A stretch of DNA of 64,000 nucleotides from Kitagawia praeruptora. Its lineage: Eukaryota; Streptophyta; Magnoliopsida; Apiales; Apiaceae. Location of the stretch: positions 88,060,001-88,124,000 of the forward strand of contig CM075345.1 in NCBI GenBank assembly GCA_037693485.1, read 5' to 3'. This document shows, in pieces, positions 23,556-34,599 of this stretch. Position numbers and translations under genes: made by a program. Under the pieces are notes generated by a model. It was not told where the DNA came from. It did not search any database and saw only the letters and a program-made list of their open reading frames with translations. Position 1 is the first letter of the stretch, and each line of letters starts with the position of its first letter.

Positions 23556-23725
23556 CGCACACACACACACACACGCACGCGCCGCCGCCGCCCGCTTCGC
23601 CACGCCACGTCACGTCACGTCACGACTCGACTCGGGTCGGGTCGGCTCGGTCGAAGGGCGATTTGGGCGAATGTCTCGGCGTCTCGCGTACGCGAGGCGA
23701 CCTGGGCGAGGGATTTTATTTCTGT
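23556..23725. promoter_or_regulatory. CpG-rich block with repeated ACGT cores in the copia E LTR
   Basis: GCGCCGCCGCCGCCC is followed by four tandem CACGT/ACGTCACGT units, then CTCGACTCGGGTCGGGTCGG repeats. ACGT cores are typical bZIP contact sites. The block stands out sharply from the AT-rich surroundings and is repeated in the 3' LTR (30893-31045). Confidence 0.6.
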
Positions 23726-23811
23726 GTTTAAAATATATTTTAATTAGAATAAATATATATATATATATATTGGGATCAGTACTTGGAATAAATCAGTAAC
23801 TGGTCAGACAT

Positions 23812-23992
23812 CTAATACTGATGGGCCAAGTCCTGATGAAATCCTGAAGGTACTACCAGATCCTGATGTTGGATCAAATACTGATGGACCTCAAGTCCTG
23901 ACGGTATCAGATCCTGATGAATGATCAAATGCTGATGGACATCAGATCCTGACGGACGAAAATCCTGATGGATCAGATCCTGATGTTGGGTC
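23812..23992. repeat. Array of 11 CTGATG-type motifs in the copia E LTR
   Basis: CTGATG or CTGACG, usually preceded by ATC (ATCCTGATG), recurs every 12-25 bases. The same array is at 31152-31332 in the 3' LTR. Confidence 0.8.
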
Positions 23993-24177
23993 AAAATTTG
24001 ATAATATATATTCGTATAATTAAAATAAAACTGATATGTGTGGATAAATATAACGTAACAGTTACGATTTATTAAATCAACCGTTTTGATTTTATTAAAT
24101 CAGCCGCTTCATTTTATTAAATGTAAATCGGCATTTACAATATTAATTGGGTGGCATCAGTTACGTTTGGCCTCTCC

Positions 24178-24185
24178 TATAAATA
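24178..24185 (+). promoter_or_regulatory. TATA box of copia E 5' LTR
   Basis: TATAAATA in CTCCTATAAATAGAGAG, about 490 bases before the LTR end. The same sequence is at 31523-31530 in the 3' LTR. Confidence 0.75.
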
Positions 24186-24706
24186 GAGAGCTAAGCTACT
24201 GATTGTAAATAGACTGAATATACAGACCACACCCTACATTCTCTTCTCTTCTCTACACTCTCTGTTCTCCTCCTGTTATAGTTTATGTTACTTAGGGTTT
24301 TCTGGCGACTGAGGTGCTAGTCGAAGTTGAGTATCCTGATTGTTGTGATCACTGTACTCGGAGCTGTTTTATCCTGGGAGAGGTGTTGCAAGCATCCCAA
24401 CACAGTTGTAAGTTGGGGCAATTATCTCTTCAAGAGCAGTCAGGACTTTGAGCAAATCCTGACGACTCAGCTGTTTGTTTTACTTGTTTTACATACTGAT
24501 ATAGCTATGGCTACTCGTATGTTTTCTGACTCTCTTTGTTCTATCAGTTACTGACATGCATGTGTTTTACCTTCATGTTTTGTTTCGCTAATTGTATGCT
24601 TGGCCTGGACTTGTTAAATACGATATATAACTGCCTCTATGTTGCTGTTTTAGTTAATATCTCCAACATTCTTGAAGAGATAATTTGTTATATAGTATTT
24701 AGCATA

Positions 24707-26245
24707 ATGGTTAACGAGAGTGAAATTCCTGCTAGTGGTAGTTCCGTTGCATCTGCTGGGGTCATTGATTGGACCACTTACAGTTTTCCACAACCCGTTA
24801 AATTAACTGGCTTGCCAGAGAAATTCAATGGGGGCGTTGGCTTTTCTCGTTGGCAGAAAAGGATGAAATTGTGGTTGACTGTAAAGAGTCTATGGCCTGT
24901 CGTGGAATATGAGAAGCCGGTTCTAGATCAAGAGAAGGCTGAATCAGTTAAGGGTTTTGCGAAGTGGGCTGAGAAGGATGGGGTGGCTAGGGCAGCCATT
25001 TTGGCTGCTCTCACGAACACATTGTTTGATGTGTACTCCTCTGATGCCTACACCGCAAAACTCTTATGGGAGAAGCTGGACCAGACATATAATACTGACT
25101 CACAAGGTCTGGAAAAGTATTCTGTGGCTAGGTTCCTTGATTTTAAGCTGGTGGACAATAAGTCCATGACTGAGCAAGTGCATGAGTTCGAGATGATAGT
25201 GCATGCTTTGAAGGAGTCTGGAATGGAACTCCCAGAAAAGTTTAAGGTGATGAGTGTGATTGAAAAGATTCCAAAGTCTTGGAAAGAGTTCTCTCTCTCC
25301 CTGAAAAGACAGAAAGGAGAGATCACCTGGACCAACCTTATGCTGGACATCTCGGTGCAAGAACAACACAAGTCCAAACAGGGACATGTGATGCCAACTG
25401 AGCATGGAAGTTCGAAGGTAAACGTAGCAACTGTAGGACAGAAAAGGAAGGCTGTCTCTAAGAAGGGTAATAGTAATAAACCTAAGAATGACAAGGATAA
25501 GGCCAAGAAACCAAAGGCAAACAAACCATGTTGGTCTTGTGGGCAGGTTGGGCACTGGAGTAAGGACTGCCCTACAAAGAAAGCAAAGAAAGCCGAGGGG
25601 GTAGCTCAAGCGAATGTTGTGCTTGGAACCTCAAGTGGGCCTGTAGCGAACATGGTTGTTGGTGAGGCTTTGGCTTCTGAAACCAACGAAGACCGGTATG
25701 TTACCTACAACCCTGTACTATTTTCCACTTATCTGTCAAATGAATGGTTGATTGATACTGGAGCTAATGTGCATATTTGTGCTGACATTAGTTTATTTGT
25801 ATCTTATCAACAGAGTCATAGCTTGACAGTGACAATGGGGAACGCAAGTGCTGCTCAAGTACATGGAATAGGAAACGTGGACTTGAAGTTTCCTTCGGGT
25901 CGTATTCTATCCCTGACGAGAGTGCATCATGTTCCCGACATGCGTAGAAATATAATAAGTAGAAGCTGTTTAGTAGCTAATGGTTTTGAAGTCTCTCTTA
26001 AATGTAATAAAGTAGTTCTTATTCATACTGGTACTTTCTTTGGCAAGGGTTACTTGTCAAATGGTTTATTTGTAATAAATGCTGAGCCCGTTTTTGGTGT
26101 TTTTAATAAGATTACTCCTTCTGTTAACTATATTGAATCTTCAGATTTATGGCATGCTAGACTTGGTCACTTAAATTTTGGTGCTCTTAAAAATATGATG
26201 AACTTAGAGTTGATTCCAAAACACACTATAGAAAAGAATTCTTAA
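24707..26245 (+). pseudogene. Copia E gag, protease and pre-integrase
   Basis: The ATG at 24707 is chosen because the family-like sequence begins there (MVNESEIPASGSS); the frame upstream is translated LTR. A capsid domain follows (LLWEKLDQTYNTDSQGLEKY), then a very Lys-rich linker and the knuckle CWSCGQVGHWSKDC. Next come the protease WLIDTGANVHICAD, with DTG as active site, and the pre-integrase motif LWHARLGHLNFGAL. The frame stops at TAA 26243-26245, one codon before the CQVC of the integrase finger. The frame is the same after it, so this is a point nonsense. Confidence 0.93.
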
Positions 26246-26626
26246 TGTCAAGTATGTGTGTCTGCTAAACAAATAAGGAAACCTTTTCATAATATTGTTA
26301 GGGATTCAGACTTGTTAGATTTAGTACACACTGATATTTGTGAATTTGGTGGTGTGTTGACTAAGGACCATTTTAGATACTTCATTACCTTTATAGATGA
26401 TAGTAGTAGATACTGTTATGTTTATTTACTTAGACATAAGGATGAAGCACTTAGTAAATTCATTATATATAAAACTGAAGTAGAAAAACAAACTAGTAAG
26501 GTACTTAAAAGGTTGAGATCTGATAGAGGTGGTGAGTATACGAGTAACGCTTTTAATGAATTTTGTGCAAGCAATGGTATAGTTCATGAAGTTACCCCAC
26601 CATACACACCTGAGTCTAATGGGGTT
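26246..26626 (+). pseudogene. Copia E integrase, N-terminal part before the copia F insertion
   Basis: CQVCVSAKQ completes the integrase finger. The core has DICEFGG with the first Asp, FIDDSSRYCYVYLL, and LRSDRGGEYTS with the second Asp. Coding is cut at PPYTPESNGV by copia F; the catalytic Glu lies just beyond the insertion. Confidence 0.93.
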
Positions 26627-26640
26627 TGTTAATATATATA

Positions 26641-27737
26641 CACCTCGAGAATGGTTCGGAAAGTTTTCTGCAGCATTGATAGAGTTTGGAATGAAACGTT
26701 GCATCTATGATCCTTCCATGTTTTATTATAAAGGGGAGGCAGGTAGAAGATTTTTCTTGGTTGTTTATGTTGATGATGTTGGTATAACCGGAGATGACAA
26801 AGAGGGAATTCAAGCTCTCAAGTCTTTTTTAATGACTAAATTTGAGACTAAGGATTTAGGAAAACTACAATACTTTCTGGGTATTGAGGTGGCACAGTCA
26901 GAAAAAGGTATTGTTTTGTCTCAACGAAAGTATGTCTTGGACTTATTGGAAGAAACAGGGTTGCTAGGAGCAAAACCTGCTAATTCACCCATGGATGGTA
27001 GTCAAAAATTAACAGATAAAGATGGTGATATATTTGAGGACCACAAAAGATATCGGAGATTGGTTGGCAAACTCAACTACCTCACTGTCACTAGGCCAGA
27101 TATATCCTTTCCGGTAAGTGTTGTAAGTCAGTTCCTCTCATCTCCACGAGTACCACATTGGGAAGCAGTCATCCGAATATTAAAATATCTTAAGGGTGCA
27201 CCTGGGAGAGGTTTACTATTTCGTGATCATGGACATATGGATTTGAAAGCATATTCAGATGCTGATTTTGCAGTTAAGAGATCTACTACAGGGTATTGTG
27301 TGTTTTTTGGAGGCAATCTAGTTTCGTGGAAAAGCAAGAAACAACAAGTTGTTTCGAGATCTAGTGCAGAGTCTGAGTATAGAGCTATGGCAGATACATG
27401 TTGTGAGCTTGAATGGTACAAACATTTATTAACAGAGTTGGGCTTTGAGAACTTAGTACCGATGACCCTTTGGTGTGACAATAAAGCTGCTCAATACATT
27501 GCCGCTAATTCAGTTTTCCATGAACGAACAAAGCATATTGAAAGGGATTGTCATTTTACTCGTGAAAAGGTCGAAGCTGGAACTATTACTACTAGACATG
27601 TGCGGACGTCTGATCAAGTTGCAGATGTGTTTACCAAGCCTCTAAGTGCATCAAGAATATCGTATCTTTCTGACAAGCTGGGCATGGTTGACATATATGC
27701 TCCAGCTTTAGGGGGAGTGTTAATATATATATTATAG
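26641..27737 (+). pseudogene. Copia F reverse transcriptase C-terminus and RNase H
   Basis: The frame begins PREWFGKFS, within the RT thumb-side motif usually written KQAPRxWF. It contains the catalytic VVYVDDVGITG, FLGIEVAQS and RNase H (YSDADFAV, SSAESEYRAMA, WCDNKAAQ, QVADVFTKPL), and ends LGGVLIYIL in the polypurine tract. It is open without stops for about 365 codons. It has no promoter or start of its own; the long ORF across it starts in copia E integrase in another frame. The short LTR suggests an Ale/Retrofit-type lineage (inferred). Confidence 0.9.
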
Positions 27738-27857
27738 TCATAATATTAGTATTTCCCTGATATTTAGAGTTTCCATAATTAGTCATTATATATGGCTATA
27801 TAAGGATCCCTTCTTGTATTTTGGATTAATCTTAATAATACTTTTACCTCGTTTACA
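27718..27857 (+). repeat. Copia F 3' LTR (140 bp)
   Basis: It follows the purine tract TTTAGGGGGAG. It starts TGTTAATATA and ends TTTACA, with GGCTATATAAGG (27792-27803) as a TATA candidate. Confidence 0.88.
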
Positions 27858-27862
27858 GGGTT

Positions 27863-30049
27863 GCTGAGCGAAAGAACAGAACATTTAAAGATATGATTAA
27901 TAGTATGCTTATTAATTCTGGGTTGCCTAAATACATGTGGGGAGAAGCTCTGAATACGGCTTGCCATATTCTGAATAGAGTTCCTCTGAAACACATGGAT
28001 AAGACACCCTATGAGTTATGGAAGAGCAAGAAGACTAGTCTTAAGTATCTTCGTGTCTGGGGGTGCCTTGCTAAGGTACTTGTCCCTGAACACAAGAGAA
28101 AGAAATTGGGTCCAAAGACTGTTGATTGTATCTTTCTGGGCTATCTTGAGACCACTACAACTATGAGATTTTTAGTGTTAAAATCTGACATAGATGGTAT
28201 AGTGGCAAACACGATAGTTGAGTTTCGTGATGCTACATTCTTTGAGGATGTTTACCCTATGAAGACTGGTATGCCTCAAGATACTTCTACTGAAGATCCT
28301 ACTCACACATCAAGTTCTATTCCTGATCATGTGGAAAAGATGACAAATGTGGGGGCGGAACCTAGTAGTAGCTCTACTCCTAAGGAGGTAGAGGAACCAC
28401 GAAGGAGTAAGCGTGCAAAGGTAGTCAAGGATTTTGGAAGTGATTTTATCACTTACAATGTCGAGGACGAACCTTTAACTTTCCGACAAGCTATGGATTC
28501 TTCAGAGTCTAGGCACTGGAAGGGCGCTGTAAAGAGTGAAATTGACTCTATTGTTTCTAACGGAACATGGGAGTTAGTTGATCTCCCTCCTGGGTGTTCT
28601 ACTATCGGGTGCAGATGGATTTTTAAAAGGAAGTTGAACCCTGACGGTTCAATAGATAAGTACAAAGCTAGACTGGTAGCTAAGGGTTTTAAGCAAATGG
28701 AGGGTATTGATTACTTTGATACATACTCTCCTGTAGCTAGGATGACAACAATCCGAATGCTTGTAGCATTGGCTTCCGTACATGGTCTTATCATCCATCA
28801 AATGGATGTAAAGACAACTTTTCTTCATGGTGAACTTGAAGAAGAGATTTATATGGATCAGCCTGAGGGATTTGTTGCATCTGGTAACGAAAGGAAAGTA
28901 TGTAAGTTAATCAAATCCATCTATGGTTTGAAACAAGCTCCTAGGGATTGGCATAAAAAGTTTGATGAAACTATAGTGCCATTCAGTTATGATATTAATG
29001 ATAGTGACAAGTGTGTCTACACCAAAGTTAAAGGTAGTGAGTGTGTCATCATGTGCCTATATGTTGATGACATACTACTGTTTGGAACCAGTATTGAGAT
29101 TATTAACGAGACAAAAGCTTTCTTGGAAAGGCATTTTGATATGAAGGATATGGGTGAGGCTAGTGTGATTCTTGGTCTCAAGCTGACACAGTCAGCTGAG
29201 GGAATAACTTTATCGCAGTCTCATTATATAGAGAAATCTATACTTGAGAAATATGGTTATTCACAGTGTAGAATCGCTAGTACACCCTATGATCCTAAAG
29301 TGGCCCTTGTTAAGAATGCTTCAGGAGTACCTGTGTCTCAGTTAAGGTATTCTCAGATTATAGGGAGTTTGCAGTATCTTGCTAACTGTACTAGACCAGA
29401 TATTTCATACTCTGTGTCTAAGTTGGCTAGGTATACAAGCTGTCCAAACAGAACTCATTGGGATGCTCTTGATAGAGTACTTAGATATCTGAAAGGCACA
29501 ATGTACCTTGGTTTACACTATAGGAGATTTCCTGGTGTGCTTGAAGGGTACAGTGATGCAAGTTGGATAGCTAAGAAGTCTGGTTCCAATGGAGTGACTG
29601 GATACGTGTTCACCTTAGCCGGTGGAGCAATATCCTGGAAGTCGACCAAACAGACTATAGTAACTCGGTCTACTTTTGAGGCTGAGTTGTGTGCGCTTGA
29701 TGCCACGGGGACGGAGGCTGAATGGTTACATGGACTTATGTCCACGATACCTGTAGTAAGCAGACCGCTTCCTGCGCTTGCTATTCATTGTGATAGTAAA
29801 ACAACTATCGACAAGATTAGCAGTAAAAAGTATAATGCTAAAACCAAGAGACACATCCAAGTTAGACTAAAGTCTATTAGGGGTTTAGTGTCTGATAGGA
29901 TTATTGTTGTAGAGTTCATAGGAACTCAGAATAATATAGCTGATCCTTTAACTAAAGGACTGGAACCTGCAGTGGTCCTTAAGTCGAGGTTGGGGATGGG
30001 GCTGTCAACCCATCATAGTTCATCATCAGTGGGAACCCAATACACATAA
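27863..30049 (+). pseudogene. Copia E integrase C-terminus, reverse transcriptase and RNase H
   Basis: Coding resumes in frame with AERKNRTFKDMIN, which carries the integrase catalytic Glu. RT follows (WKGAVKSEIDSI, DVKTTFLHGELEEEIYMDQPEG with the first Asp, CLYVDDILLFG with the YVDD pair), then RNase H (YSDASWIAKK, STFEAELCAL, HCDSKTTIDK, NIADPLTKGL). There are no stops over 718 codons. The frame ends at TAA 30047-30049, and about 520 bp of non-coding sequence separates it from the 3' LTR. Domain order integrase before RT defines copia. Confidence 0.95.
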
Positions 30050-30573
30050 AAGGAGATCCCTTGAAGTGTATTCAATATGGTAATAACAAGCTGTAAGGAT
30101 GAATTGGTAGTACCTTTGCTACATAGATGATACTGTTGTATCTGAGTCTATCCCCTGTGAACCTAGAAGGTACTGACGCTGCTTGTTAGCAAGAGTTATT
30201 ATAACTCTGAATGGGGTCAAGTCTTTTGACGAGATGGTAGCAGTACATCTCTGGAGATGCCCAGCTAAGCGAATGTAATTGTGTGGTCGCAATTAGAGGA
30301 AAGGGTTATTCCTTGAAGCATTCGATGAACAGGATCGAGACAAGACCATTAATGTCTCAAAGCCGTAGATTGGCACCATAGCCTTTGACTTGTCGTCGTC
30401 TATGGAACATGATTACATCAAACGGATTAAGATTCAAGGTGAAACATTCCATCTGAATCCGGTAATCATTGAAGTAGGGGACTTAGGAGGGTTCAAACCC
30501 GGAAGGGTACCGACTCTGAAAAACAAGTCATGATGAGAAACCTGAAACATTTCTATATGGATTTGTGGGGGAT
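30050..30573 (+). other. Copia E 3' untranslated region and polypurine tract
   Basis: No ORF. It ends in TTTGTGGGGGAT (30562-30573), the purine tract directly before the LTR. Confidence 0.75.
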
Positions 30574-31075
30574 TGTTAGAAAATGGAGTTTTGGGGCATA
30601 AGTATTTTTATGTTCTTGATGTTAATTCCGGATTTTAACGATTGGAAATTGTTCCTTACTATGAGGACTTAAAATTTCATATATGGGTCTAAGTAATTTT
30701 CTTAGTGAAACCCATAGAGAAATGGAGTTGAAGTTAGTAGCTTGAATAAGCTTGAAATGAGAATGTGTATTTGTCCCACATTGAAATGAATAAAGGGGTT
30801 GTTGGCTTTATATAGAATCACACACATGGGTAGTGTACAACTACTAAGGTGTATGATAGTGCATGGTGTTACTGTGTGCTCCACGCACACACACACACAC
30901 ACACGCGCGCGCCGCCGCGCGCCTCGCCACGCCACGTCACGTCACGTCACGACTCGACTCGACTCGGGTCGGCTCGGTCGAAGGGCGATTTGGGCGAATG
31001 TCTCGGCGTCTCGCGTACGCGAGGCGACCTGGGCGAGGGATTTTATTTCTGTGTTTAAAATATATTTTAATTAGA

Positions 31076-31113
<38 letters not shown>

Positions 31114-32013
31114 AGATCAGTACTTGGAATAAATCAGTAACTGGTCAGACATCTAATACTGATGGGCCAAGTCCTGATGAAATCCTGAAGGTACTACCAG
31201 ATCCTGATGCTGGATCAAATACTGATGGACCTTAAGTCCTGACGGTATCAGATCCTGATGAATGATCAAATGCTGATGGACATCAGATCCTGACGGACGA
31301 AAATCCTGATGGATCAGATCCTGATGTTGGGTCAAAATTTGATAATATATATATATTCGTATAATTAAAATAAAACTGATATGTGTGGATAAATATAACG
31401 TAACAGTTACGATTTATTAAATCAACCGTTTTGATTTTATTAAATCAGCCGTTTCATTTTATTAAATGTAAATCGGCAGTTACAATATTAATTGGGTGGC
31501 ATCAGTTACGTTTGGCCTCTCCTATAAATAGAGAGCTAAGCTACTGATTGTAAATAGACTGAATATACAGACCACACCCTACATTCTCTTCTCTTCTCTA
31601 CACTCTCTGTTCTCCTCCTGTTATAGTTTATGTTACTTAGGGTTTTCTGGCGACTGAGGTGCTAGTCGAAGTTGAGTATCCTGATTGCTGTGATCACTGT
31701 ACTCGGAGCTGTTTTATCCTGGGAGAGGTGTTGCAAGCATCCCAACACAGTTGTAAGTGGGGGCAATTATCTCTTCAAGAGCAGTCAGGACTTTGAGCAA
31801 ATCCTGACGACTCAGCTGTTTGTTTTACTTGTTTTACATACTGATATAGCTATGGCTACTGGTATGTTTTCTGACTCTCTTTGTTCTATCAGTTACTGAC
31901 ATGCATGTGTTTTACCTTCATGTTTTGTTTCGCTAATTGTATGCTTGGCCTGGACTTGTTAAATACGATATATAACTGCCTCTATGTTGCTGTTTTAGTC
32001 ATAATTCCCAACA
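30574..32013 (+). repeat. Copia E 3' LTR
   Basis: It starts TGTTAGAAAATGG and ends TTCCCAACA. It matches the 5' copy almost base for base, with a longer (TA)n run (about 34 against 18 bases) and a few substitutions. Confidence 0.93.
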
Positions 32014-32025
32014 CCTTGTACATAT

Positions 32026-32077
32026 AAGGACACTTATAAACTGCACAAAAATGTGCAAGAAGTGTGTCTCAAGTAGG
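32026..32077. repeat. Right arm of the 52-bp inverted repeat split by copia E
   Basis: AAGGACACTTATAAACTGC... pairs with 23192-23243. Confidence 0.85.
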
Positions 32078-33435
32078 AGTCACCAAAGTAACCTCCTTGA
32101 ATACTCTTTGGTTGGTGCTCATTTGGCTTGAGTTTTGCTTGCACTTTGTCACCAAAATATACAGTTGTTCTTGACATTTTCGTGTAGTGTATATTGACAA
32201 ATTGTGCAAAATTTTTGAAGAGCTTCTTGAAGTGTTTACTTGCTCTTCTTTAAGTCCTTAGTAACCACTTGGTTTATACTTGGTTATAAGGCTAAGAACA
32301 TCCTTTGATTTGTGCTTAAAAGTGCATAAACAATTGATTTAAACTTGTTATTCTTTAAATCAAAAGAAAGCTTCTTAACTTGGTTTGTTTAAGTCCTTTA
32401 AACACTATCTTGAGCTCAATATCTAAGGACTAAACCAAGCATCTTGAACTTGTTTCTTAACTGAAATTTAGTTCAAATAATTCGGCCATCTACTTGAATT
32501 ATATTCGGCCCAAATTAATCCTATTACGTGTTTACATTTTCTCGCACTAATTTAACGCATAATAGCGGCCCTCGTTTTATCCTATAGATAAGCGAGTTAC
32601 TTTTACGCACGTGTGAGTTGTGTTTATATGCTTGTGTGTGGTATGCTTAATTGATTGTTCGTGTGTGTTTTACATACTTTCCGCACTAGCATTAACGCGT
32701 AATAGCGTCCCTCGCTTTGTCGAGCTATATATATATATATTCAGCTATATAGAAGCCATATATAAGTGTTGTTATGATAACACTAATATTTGTCGATTTT
32801 AAGTGGCTTGTTCTATATTCTTTCGAATATAAGCAATTCGCTCTAACTTCTATAAACCAAGGCCCTTTGGCTAAGAAATATTATTTTCGACCATTTCATT
32901 GTTGATCTAGGTCTTATAATATTTCTATACAAGTATTTAACCATTTGTATACCTGGAGTTAGTAACTTGTTTAATATTCTACGGAATATTTTTAACTCGC
33001 TCTTTCTCTTATTTATTTGTGTTGGTTTACACAAGTAAATTCTATATTTAATTTTATTTATATTCGGCCACATCGAATATCTATATAAATTAATATACTT
33101 GATTTATATTTGTATTAACGTAGTCTAACTCGTTAATATTTATATATCCTCCCACTTGATCTAGTTTGGATACTAGTTCATTTTTAATCGTCAAATTTAA
33201 AAGGTATTTTCAAGTCGTAGTGCTTGTATTATATCCTTTGACGTGAGGTGAAGTGAAGTGAGGTGATTCTCGCTCTAAAACCCAAGCCTTAGATACGCTG
33301 ACGGGGAGTTAGGTATCTTTGCGCCGTGAAGAGGAGAAAAGGTCCAAGATCTAAGATCTAAGACCTAAGACCCAAGACCGTTAAAGGGTGTAGATACGAA
33401 GTCTACGCAAAGGTTTTGCTTGCATAGTTTTGAGA

Positions 33436-33720
33436 AAGTAACTTGGAGTTACGTTTCAAGATAAACTTGTAAGTGGTTTTATTACGTGGTTTTGAGAAGG
33501 TAGTGGAGAAGCTACGCTTCAAGATAAACTCGTAAGGTCTTACGTAGTTGTGAGTAATTAACGGGGAGTTACGTTCCTAGATAAACTCGTAAGTGTTTTA
33601 CTTACATAGCATTTGAGGAGGTGACGGGGAGTTACGGTCCAAGATAATCTTGTAAGGGATTGGCTATTGTATTTTGAAGAGGTAACGGGTAGTTAGGCTC
33701 TAAGAGAAATACATAGTTGT
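33436..33720. repeat. About five diverged 60-70 bp tandem units in element G
   Basis: Each unit has a form of GGGGAGTTACG, then CCAAGATAAACTCGTAAG. The clearest copies begin near 33440, 33500, 33558, 33620 and 33680. Confidence 0.7.
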
Positions 33721-33944
33721 TGTAAAGGCTTCTCTGCCTACTATAAGGAGTGTGATTCTCTGCCTACTCGCTTTTTACTTTCTCGCTTTTATATTTCGCA
33801 TTTTATATTACTTGTTTATAAGTAATTAATTTTAAAAGGAGAAAGAAATTTAAAAACGCCAAGCTCTAATTTTAAAAGGGTCATAAGCTATTCAACCCCC
33901 CCACTTGTAGCTTATTTTACCCTCCTTCGGGACCTAACAAATAT

Positions 33945-34290
33945 AATTTAATATAAATTTAATTAATGATATGCATGATTTAAAATTAATATTATAAAAT
34001 TTTAATTTAAATATGTCATTTACAGGATTCGAAACTTGAATTTTTAGTTAAATAATTTAATCATAAAATACATTTTTTGATAGGTTATAAATTTTATTTT
34101 ATTATATAATTATGTTTTTATCTAATAATTATTTGAAATATTATTTTAAAATTAATTTAATATAATTTTTTATAAATTTAATTAATGACATGCATGATTT
34201 AAAAATTATAATATAAAATTTTAAGTAAAATATGTCGGGATTCCAAACTTAAATTTTTAGTAAAGTAATTTAATCATAAAATATACCTTA
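33945..34290. repeat. AT-rich tandem repeat: rest of unit 1 and unit 2
   Basis: Unit 1 (21521-21610 plus 33945-34073) and unit 2 (34074-34290) are about 219 and 217 bp. Both contain TAATGA, one variable base, ATGCATGATTTAAA, and AATAATTTAATCATAAAATA-type sequence. Element G lies inside unit 1. Confidence 0.75.
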
Positions 34291-34599
34291 TAATACATCC
34301 AGAATTGGATCGAACCGAATAGACCGAAAGCCGAAATGTTATTTTTTTTTTCGGATCGAACCGGACCAAAGTTTAATTATTGACCGAACCGAAAAAACTG
34401 ATTTTTTTTTAAAAAAAAATCTATATTTTAAATAAAGCTAGAATTCATGATTTATCAAAAAAATAATAATAAATTAATCACCACTATTTCACCAACATAG
34501 ATATAATTACAATTTACAAATTAGATATTATAATTATATCTTATAAGATATATGTAAAATGTATATAATAAATATAAAAATCAACTTCCAATCAAGAAA

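Larger units (their letters stand above)
23245..24668 (+). repeat. Copia E 5' LTR
   Basis: It starts TGTTAGAAAATGG. The order inside is a (CA)n run, a CpG-rich block with repeated CACGTCACGTC (23560-23720), a (TA)n run, a CTGATG motif array (23812-23990), the TATA box and a leader. The last 17 bases (to CTCCAACA) differ at several positions from the 3' LTR, so the exact right end is uncertain. Confidence 0.88.
26627..27857 (+). mobile_element. Copia F: 1.2 kb deletion derivative nested in copia E integrase
   Basis: Target duplication GGGTT lies on both sides (26622-26626, 27858-27862). The 3' LTR is 140 bp (27718-27857), from TGTTAATATATATA to GTTTACA. On the left only the first 14 bases of the LTR remain (26627-26640), joined directly to mid-RT. 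Gag, protease, integrase, the RT N-terminus and most of the 5' LTR are gone. Because the outer end is retained with a perfect duplication, the loss was either present in the inserted copy or happened later inside it. Confidence 0.9.
23245..32013 (+). mobile_element. Copia E: nearly intact young LTR retrotransposon with nested copia F
   Basis: LTRs of 1.42 and 1.44 kb, almost identical, are bounded by CCTTG on both sides (23240-23244, 32014-32018). One frame encodes gag, protease, integrase, RT and RNase H with one nonsense codon (TAA 26243-26245). Copia F sits in integrase, and the insertion plus its duplication is 1,236 bp, a multiple of three, so frame resumes. The primer-binding site is not recognisable. 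Near-identical LTRs mean recent insertion. Confidence 0.92.
21611..33939 (+). mobile_element. Element G: 3.5 kb solo LTR or LTR-like element, split by copia E
   Basis: It starts TGTGAGATAG and ends GACCTAACA, and is bounded by AATAT at 21606-21610 and 33940-33944. The tandem repeat outside is continuous once G is removed, which confirms both borders. Removing copia E leaves about 3.55 kb with no recognisable coding sequence. A TATA box (GCCTATAAATAGC, 22685-22697) followed by a long leader-like region fits one long LTR. A solo LTR is the simplest reading; a non-coding complete element cannot be excluded. Confidence 0.72.

Noticed and set aside
23471..23799. Three overlapping ORFs rich in Thr-His and Arg in the copia E LTR
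   Set aside because: They are translations of a (CA)n run and CpG-rich repeats, occur in all three frames and are copied in the other LTR.
24327..24554. 75-codon ORF in the copia E 5' LTR, repeated at 31672-31899
   Set aside because: It lies wholly in the transcribed leader part of the LTR and resembles no known family.
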